Below are positions 57,323 to 64,000 of a stretch of DNA of 64,000 nt, piece by piece. The stretch spans positions 14,056,501 to 14,120,500 of the forward strand of contig CM075348.1 of assembly GCA_037693485.1 (NCBI GenBank), read 5' to 3'. The DNA comes from Kitagawia praeruptora (Eukaryota > Streptophyta > Magnoliopsida > Apiales > Apiaceae). Each line of letters starts with the position of its first letter. The first letter of the stretch is position 1. The notes beneath the pieces were generated by a model that saw only the letters and a program-made list of their open reading frames with translations, ran no database searches and had not been told where the DNA came from. The translations under genes and the position numbers were made by a program.

Positions 57323-60037
57323 TTGAGAAGTGGTAAAGAATTGAAGGAGCCAGAATTGAAAGTGAGCAAAAATGTTGTGAATGCTAAGGAAGGTGAAGAG
57401 GAGATTGCAACTGAGAAACTGGTAGAACCAGAGATCGGGGAGAAAGAAACTAAAGAATCAGAAGCTGTTCCTCTTAAACCATATGTGCCACCTGTTCCTT
57501 TTCCACAAAGGTTGGCACAAGCGAAGCTAGAAAGGAAGTATGGTAAGTTCCTTGAAATTTTGCAGAAGCTACATATCAATATCTCATTCATGGATGCTAT
57601 CACTGAGATGCCATCTTATGCAAAATTCCTGAAAGATATTTTGTCAAGGAAGAGAAAAATTGAAGAAAGCTCTACCATCTCATTAACGGCAGAGTGCAGT
57701 GCCATCTTGCAAAATGATCTTCCAAAGAAGTTAGCGGATCCAGGTAGCTACTCTATTCCTGTCAAGCTAGGGGATGTCGAAATCAAAAGAGCTTTGTGTG
57801 ATCTTAGAGCAAGTGTCAGTTTGATGCCTCTATCAATTTGTGAACAGCTTCAGATGGGTGAACTAAAACCCACACGTATCTCTTTACAACTGGCAGACAG
57901 AAGTGTGAAATTTCCATTTGGAATTCTTGAAGATGTTCCCCTTAAGGTAGGAAAGTTTTATATTCCATGTGATTTTGTTGTCATGGAAATGGAAGAAGAT
58001 GCAAATATTCCTATCATTCTTGGGAGGCCTTTCTTAGCAACAGCTGGAGCTATCATAGATATGAAAAATGGAAGAATTTCTTTTGAGGTAGGTGAAGAGA
58101 AGATGGAATTCAAGCTGCAAAGTACAATGGGACATCCTTCTATGGATGAGTTTGTGAATAGGGTGGATGCACTAGAGGAAGTGATCGACATGAAAGCCAA
58201 AATTCTTTTATCTGAGGATCCACTTCAAGCTGTTCTTGAGGGTAATGTTGATGAAGAAAATGGAGAGTGTCAGGGTTACGAGAAGCTTTTGGATGCAGCA
58301 CCTACATATAAGCATGAACATTCTAATGTGTTACAGCATGAGGAAGTTAAGGAGAGTTCCACACCTCCTAAGGTAGAACTGAAACCACTACCTGCATCTT
58401 TGAAATATGTGTTTATGGGCCCTAATGAATCATATCCTATCATTGTTAATTCTGAGCTTGATGACATTCAAATTGAGCAGTTGCTCACGGTCTTGAGAAA
58501 ATATAAAAATGTTATTGGGTATTCCATTGATGATATCAAGGGCATTAATCCATCATTCTGCATGCATAAGATTATTCTGGAAGATGAGCAAGCTTCTTCT
58601 ATTGAGCCTCAACGGAGACTCAATCCTAATATGATGGAGGTGGTAAAAAAGGAGGTTTTAAAACTTCTTGATGCAGGTATAATCTATCCTATCTCTGATA
58701 GCAAGTGGGTTAGTCCTGTGCATGTTGTTCCAAAGAAAGGAGGAATGATCGTTGTGAAGAATGATAAGGGTGAGTTGATCTCTACTAGAACTGTGACAGG
58801 GTGGCGAATGTGCATTGATTATCGAAAATTGAATAAGGCCACAAGGAAAGATCATTTTCCTCTCCCTTTTATTGATCAAATGCTTGAAAGGTTGGCGAAA
58901 CATTCTTACTTCTGCTTCTTAGATGGATATTCAGGCTTCTTTCAGATTCCTATCCATCCGAATGATCAAGAAAAGACGACTTTCACATGTCCCTATGGTA
59001 CATTTGCATACCGCAGAATGCTGTTTGGTCTATGTTGTGCTCCTCCCACTTTTCAGAGATGTATGATGACAATTTTCTCAGATTTCATTGAAGACATTAT
59101 GGAGGTTTTTATGGATGACTTCTCAGTTGGTGGAACTTCTTTTGGGGTATGCTTACATAACTTGGAGAAGGTGCTTCATAGATGTCAAGAAGTTAATCTC
59201 ATTCTCAATTGGGAAAAATGTCACTTTATGGTACAAGAGGGAGTTGTTCTGGGTCATGTTGTTTCGAAGAGAGGCATTGAAGTTGATAAAGCCAAGGTCG
59301 AGGTTGTTGAGCGCTTACCACACCCAACTTCAGTCAAGGGGATAAGAAGTTTTCTTGGTCATGCGGGATTCTATCGCCGTTTCATAAAAGATTTTTCGAA
59401 GATTGCTCGACCTCTTACTGAGCTCTTGGGTAAGGAGGTACCTTTTGTGTTCATTGATGCTTGTGTTGAGGCTTTTGAAACGTTAAAGAAAGCTCTTGTT
59501 TCTGCTCCAATTATACAACCACCAGATTGGAGTCTACCATTTGAGATCATGTGTGATGCTAGTGATCAAGCTATTGGTGCAGTACTAGGCCAAAGGAAAG
59601 ATGGAAAGCTGCATGCTATTTACTATACAAGCAAGACCTTGGATGGGGCTCAGATTAATTATGCAACAACGGAGAAAGAATTGCTAGCAGTGGTGTATTC
59701 TATGGAAAAATTTCGATCCTATCTCGTTGGTTCGAAAGTTATTGTTCACACGGATCATGCAGCTTTGAGATACTTTATGAGTAAGAAGGATGCTAAACCT
59801 CGTCTGATTCGTTGGATTTTGCTTCTTCAAGAATTTGACTTAGAGATTAAGGATAAGAAAGGGGCTGAGAACGTGGTTGCTGATCATCTTTCACGCATTA
59901 CTCTTGATAAGGATGATGATAAATCTACTCCGATTGATGATTCTTTTCCTGACGATCATCTACTTTCTCTTGCAAGTCTAGAGGTTCCTTGGTATGCTGA
60001 TGATAAGTGGATTTTATATCCACTTATTATGCGCTAA
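57323..60037 (+). pseudogene. Athila 1 pol: protease, reverse transcriptase, RNase H (integrase lost)
   Basis: It is in frame with gag and open for 904 codons. The region after the gag tail (HINAVTLRSGKEL, upstream of the ATG) shows the true frame is gag-pol. Protease: VKLGDVEIKRALCDLRASVS, residues about 150-168, where the usual DLGAS active site is DLRAS, a likely killing change. RT: WVSPVHVVPKKGG, WRMCIDYRKLNKATRKDHFP, FCFLDGYSGFFQIPI and the catalytic FMDD at residues 595-598. RNase H: MCDASDQAIGAVLGQ, TEKELLAVV, HTDHAALRYF, ENVVADHLSR. After VPWYAD (about 60000) homology ends and the last residues come from the LTR of element 2, so integrase is cut off. Confidence 0.9.
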
Positions 60038-60202
60038 TTAGACCTAAATTGGTGGTTTAGCCTTAAGTATGTTGTGTCTTTTAATTAGTTTTATGTTGTT
60101 TCAAGTCTTTGTAGTGCAGATCTCACAGTTTCAGGTATCCTGGCAATAAAAGGTTAAAAGACGGTGGATTTCTGGCTCAGATGGACTGGCTACGAGGAAA
60201 AG

Positions 60203-60467
60203 GAATTATCATAAAGATGTTCTGAGTGATATATTCATAAAGTAGGAATCCCGGTTGGAATTGTTATATTTTTTTCTAAGCAAAAGGAGTCCGGTTTTAG
60301 AGCCTCAAGAGACCGTAACTTGCATCTGGACGAGCAATGAAGAAATAAGAATTATCACAAAAATATGGAAAGTGATATTTTCTTAAAGCTGGAACCCCGG
60401 TTGGAATTGATATATTTTCTGTTAAGCAAAAGGAGTCCGGTTCCAGACGACCAGAGACCGCAGCTTA
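60203..60467. repeat. Tandem duplication in the upstream LTR part
   Basis: Two units of about 120-146 bp, both with AATTATCA, AGTGATAT, CCCGGTTGGAATT, AAGCAAAAGGAGTCCGGTT and AGAGACCG. Repeats in the U3 of plant retroelements often act as enhancers; that role is inference here. Confidence 0.75.
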
Positions 60468-60776
60468 GACAATAAAGAATTATTTATATTATTAAATAAT
60501 TTTATTAATTTAGAAAATTATATTTATAAATATCTAATAATATTAGATATTTATTTTTATAATTTCTGGATTAAAATAATTATTTATTAATTAAAGATTA
60601 TAAGCTGTGCGGGTTAAAAAGCATTTCTACGGAGCTGCATATTAAAATTCAACGACCGCGTGGAGAAGAATGGCAAATTGGCTGGAAGCGTGTGAAATTT
60701 TCTTGGAGAGTTGTTAGAAATTAGGCAGGCAGTAGACTTTGAAACATCTGACTTGTAGTAGGTGTATGCTGATCTA

Positions 60777-60786
60777 TTATAAATAG
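60777..60786 (+). promoter_or_regulatory. Possible TATA box of Athila 2 LTR
   Basis: TATAAATAGA is a close match to the plant consensus TATAAATA. It is the best candidate for the start of the element's RNA, which would make U3 about 0.8 kb. Only sequence resemblance supports it. Confidence 0.5.
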
Positions 60787-62326
60787 ATGTAGATCAATTA
60801 ACGAAAGAGAATAAAAAAAAAAAGCTGAATCAATTAAGCTGAAAAAAAATGCTCTCTTCATCTCTGTAATATCTTAGCTATTTCTGTTACAAATATTTTA
60901 TTTTATACATTTTAAATTTCTGCAAACAGTTTATTTTATACAATTTAAATTTCTATAATGTTATTATATTTTAAACACTTTGAATTTCTGTAATTATATT
61001 TTATTTTATTCACTTAAAATTTTCTGAAAAATTATTATAAGAATTAATTTAAGATTTTAAGGGGATTATCAGGAGGGCTTCTCTATTTTATTCGGTGATT
61101 ATTCGGAAAGCACAGCAGAGTAATCAATTTCTTTTTCTCACATTCGTTCAACACACTACAACTTGCAAGACAAAGCAGCAGACACAGGGAGGAGAAGTAC
61201 TTGGCACGCACAGGAAAACTATGCTCATTACTGGCGCGTGTGCTCCACGCGCGAGTGGGGAGAGTAGGCGCGTGGAAGCCACGCGCGGACAGGTGATGAT
61301 TTGAATTTTTTTCTTGCCGACAGTCTCCTGTAGTTGGCCAGCAGGTAAAGTTTTTTACTTAACTTTTGTTCGTTTACTTTATTCAAGCCGAGTTGTTTAT
61401 CTTGTACTGTATTAATTTATTTCGTTAGCTTTGCATTTTTGTTAACTCACTGAGTGCTATTATTATTATTATTATTATTAGGTTATAATTCTTTTATTTT
61501 TATTTTTAATTTTTCGTAATTTCTTAATTAAATTATAAAAATTTCTACCATGATTTTATTTAATTCCATAAAGGTGCCTAGTTTAATTATGAACTAAACA
61601 CTTTCATGGGGTTCTAATGTAATGAATTGTTAATGCTCATGTTAATTTGATAGATAATTTGTGTTTACAATTTCTATATAAGATTGCCTTGCATGGTTGT
61701 TTTAATTGAATATAGGTGAATAGCTAACATCTATTGTGCCAAATCTCTAATGATTGCGAAAGTGGATTTAGAGATTTAGGGCTTGCCATGCTAGCATAGG
61801 TATGGCGGCTTCTCCGCATTTCGGATTATAGTTTCGAAAGAACGTTATTCCCCTATGTAGTTAATTGCGGAACTTGTGATTAAATTGATTGTATCACCCA
61901 TTCACATAGACATATAGTGTATTGGATATAATTAATGCCCTTATAACTTCTATCTCTTTTGTGGATGTTTATTTGGAATGGTGTGAGTTAATTGAAAGAT
62001 GGCTCATATTAGTTTCGTGTTCCCGCTAGCATTTTTAACAATTGTAACACATTAATTCTTGATAATTAATAAAGAGTTAAAACATTCATGAAATTAGGAC
62101 CCCATGCTTCTATCATATTATTTTAAACAAATTAGCCGTTACTTCATTAGTTAATTGTTATCTGCAAATAAACCATTTTAGTTCGTTCATGCTTCTAATA
62201 TTAACCAAACATTGTTGAATAGACATATTTACTTAAGTAACCGAGTCTTCGTGGGAACGATCCTTATTTCCCTATATTGCTTTTGGACTGCGTACACTTG
62301 CGTAGAGAAAATAGCGAACAAGTTTT

Positions 62327-62344
62327 TGGCGCCGCTGCTGGGGA
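62327..62344 (+). other. Athila 2 primer-binding site
   Basis: TGGCGCCGCTGCTGGGGA is six bases after the LTR end and complementary to the tRNA-Asp 3' end. A single normal-length copy, in contrast to element 1. Confidence 0.9.
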
Positions 62345-62450
62345 CTCGGTGTTATTTTTGTTTATGTGTTTTACTACAATAGAAGTTAATTTGTTTGACT
62401 TGAACATTTTGTTGTGAAGTGATTATTTGTGTACAGATACTTGGATTTTT

Positions 62451-64000
62451 ATGCTAACACGTTCTAAAGCATTAAAAGCCAAACAAGTACTTGAACAAGC
62501 AAATATTCAAAAGATGGACGGAGAAGGCGAAGTAGTTGCACCTGCAGCAGCAAGGGCTTTAATGGACTACTCGCAACCGAAGATTGATGACATCCAGTCA
62601 AGCATCATTCGGCCAGCAATTACGGCTCCTACATTTGAAATTAGATCCAGTACTATTCAGATGGTGCAGAATCAAGTACAGTACGGAGGAACTGCAACGG
62701 AAGATCCTAACTTACACATCAGGAACTTCATAGAAATATGCGACACATTCAGATTCAACAATGTGTCAGATGATGCTGTGAAATTGAGACTCTTCCCGTT
62801 TTCATTAAGAGACAAAGCCAAGGGTTGGCTACACTCTCTACCACCAGGATCTATCACCACTTGGGCTGATCTAGCTCAAAAGTTTCTTAGCAAATTCTTC
62901 CCCATGGCTAAGACTGCAGCTATAAGGAATGCTATCACTCAATTTTCTCAGCAGTCTGGTGAAACTTTATGTGAAGCTTGGGAGAGATACAAAGAAATGC
63001 TTCGGCAATGTCCACATCACGGCATGCCAAATTGGATGATCATAAATTGTTTCTATAATGGGCTAGGAATGCAATCAAGGCCAATGGTAGATGCAGCTTC
63101 AGGGGGAGCACTATGGGCTAAAAGTTACGAGGAGGCCTACGATCTTATCGAGATGATGGCAGCTAATGAATATCAAAACCCAACTCAGAGAATGCCACAA
63201 CAGAAGGCAGCAGGTATTTTTAATGTTGACAAAGCCACTTCCTTAGCAGCTCAGCTAGAGGCTTTGAACTTGAAAGTAGACTCGTTGACAGCTCAAGGAT
63301 TTCGTCAAGTTGCTAGTGTTTGTGAGTTATGTGCGGGCGCACATGAATCAAACCAATGTGCCATCTCAAACGAGTTGGTTCAGTTCGTAAGCAATTTCCA
63401 GAGACAGCAACAGCCAGCTCCAAATTCCTACCATCCGAACAACCGAAATCATCCAAATTTCAGTTGGAGCAATAATCAAGGAGGAGCACAACAATCACAT
63501 CAGCCCTACCAACAATCTAATCATCAGCCATTTGGAGCTAAGCAGTATAATCCATCTGGATTCCAGCAACAACAGGGGCAACATTTTCAACAACCTTATG
63601 CTCCTAGACAATTTCAGCCCCCAGGATTTCAACAACAACAATCTTATGGAAATTCTGGACAATCTTCGAATGAAAAGACTGAATTAGAGGAGTTGAGGTT
63701 GGGCCAAAAAAGCCAAGCGGCTTCCATTAAAAATCTGGAAACTCAATTGAGTCAACTCGCTAGTTTCATGATGAGCCGACCACAAGGAACACTCCCCAGT
63801 GACACTGAACTTAATCCTGGGAAAAAGGATAATCACGAGCACATCAAAGCAATTACCCTCAGATCAGGGAGAATCACGGAGGATGCTGAGCTAAAAGATA
63901 CAGAAAAAATTCTGCCAGACAAAGGAACAGAAAAAGCAGATTTGGGAGACACAAAGGACATGGGCAATATATCAGAATCAAAGGAGGAGAGTAAAGAAAA
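62451..64000 (+). CDS. Athila 2 gag, open to the window edge (partial)
   Basis: From ATG 62451 the frame is open for 516 codons to the end of the window. It starts MLTRSKALKAKQVLEQ, then the Athila gag core: IIRPAITAPTFEI, FIEICDTFRFNNVSDDAVKL, LFPFSLRDKAKGWLHSLPPG, WADLAQKFLSKFFP, CPHHGMPNWM, CFYNGLG, DAASGGALWAKSYEEAYDLI. A zinc knuckle CELCAGAHESNQC with C-x2-C-x3-H-x4-C spacing lies near residues 292-304. A Gln/Pro/Asn-rich region follows, then SQLASFMM, and ITLRSGR, which marks the gag-pol transition. No stop or frameshift is seen, unlike element 1, so this may be a younger, possibly competent copy; pol lies outside the window. Confidence 0.9.
   Translation, partial: MLTRSKALKAKQVLEQANIQKMDGEGEVVAPAAARALMDYSQPKIDDIQSSIIRPAITAPTFEIRSSTIQMVQNQVQYGGTATEDPNLHIRNFIEICDTFRFNNVSDDAVKLRLFPFSLRDKAKGWLHSLPPGSITTWADLAQKFLSKFFPMAKTAAIRNAITQFSQQSGETLCEAWERYKEMLRQCPHHGMPNWMIINCFYNGLGMQSRPMVDAASGGALWAKSYEEAYDLIEMMAANEYQNPTQRMPQQKAAGIFNVDKATSLAAQLEALNLKVDSLTAQGFRQVASVCELCAGAHESNQCAISNELVQFVSNFQRQQQPAPNSYHPNNRNHPNFSWSNNQGGAQQSHQPYQQSNHQPFGAKQYNPSGFQQQQGQHFQQPYAPRQFQPPGFQQQQSYGNSGQSSNEKTELEELRLGQKSQAASIKNLETQLSQLASFMMSRPQGTLPSDTELNPGKKDNHEHIKAITLRSGRITEDAELKDTEKILPDKGTEKADLGDTKDMGNISESKEESKE

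Larger units (their letters stand above)
60001..62320 (+). repeat. Athila element 2, 5' LTR
   Basis: It begins where element 1 pol homology breaks, at TGATAAGTGGATTTTATATC (self-complementary AAGTGGATTTTATATCCACTT lies here), and ends ATAGCGAACA before the primer-binding site. The length is about 2.3 kb. It holds a direct repeat (60203-60320 and 60349-60467, sharing CCCGGTTGGAATT and AAGCAAAAGGAGTCCGG) and a GC-rich hairpin GCGCGTGGAAGCCACGCGC at 61268-61286. TATAAATAGATGTAGATC at 60777 is a plausible TATA box, some 1.5 kb before the LTR end. Confidence 0.75.

Noticed and set aside
1..64000. CRISPR arrays, bacterial operons, riboswitches, rRNA
   Set aside because: Nothing of the kind was seen. 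Regular repeats are microsatellites or transposon tandem units, and the context is plant nuclear.

Overview
This is plant nuclear DNA, very probably from a eudicot with a large repeat-rich genome. It is AT-rich. It carries one intron-containing ankyrin-type gene and relics of typical plant genes (a CEPR1-like LRR receptor kinase and the chloroplast RNA-binding protein CSP41b). It also holds Ty1/copia, Athila and long-LTR Ty3/gypsy elements, Helitron ends, an Au-like tRNA SINE, and Stowaway, Tourist and hAT MITEs. There is no bacterial operon structure, CRISPR array or rRNA. The exact species cannot be read from the window.

Layout. 1-10 kb is the only genic part: a terminal-inverted-repeat element (about 130-935), a hAT-type MITE with a perfect 8-bp target duplication (1488-2094), a decayed CEPR1-like LRR fragment (about 3850-4610, minus) and one apparently intact nine-exon gene for a 471-residue ankyrin-like protein (5071-8971, minus). 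10-13.4 kb has an Au-like SINE, a patchwork of spliced gene fragments including CSP41b, a 250-bp duplication and two tRNA-derived SINE-like units.

13.4-41.1 kb is a deep nest. A candidate Helitron (5' end 13448, 3' hairpin and CTAGT at 41124) holds a Tourist-like MITE and a minus-strand gypsy derivative with 4.2-kb LTRs and a nearly non-coding 2.5-kb interior (LARD-like). One of its LTRs carries a fold-back MITE and is split by a 3.8-kb solo-LTR candidate. That solo LTR is in turn split by a young but defective copia element (25442-33850) with 1.54-kb LTRs.

41-54 kb is diverged AT-rich Helitron-like repeat, a 3.6-kb Mutator-like long-inverted-repeat element (43003-46637) with two smaller elements inside it, two more Helitron 3' ends, interstitial telomere-like tandem repeats and a Stowaway MITE. 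54-64 kb is two Athila-lineage gypsy elements, the second inserted in the pol gene of the first. Its gag is open to the window end.

Most striking: the primer-binding site of the first Athila element is duplicated around an almost complete antisense tRNA-Asp(GTC). This looks like a frozen case of reverse transcriptase reading through its primer tRNA. Apart from the ankyrin-like gene and the open Athila-2 gag, I see no intact protein-coding gene.
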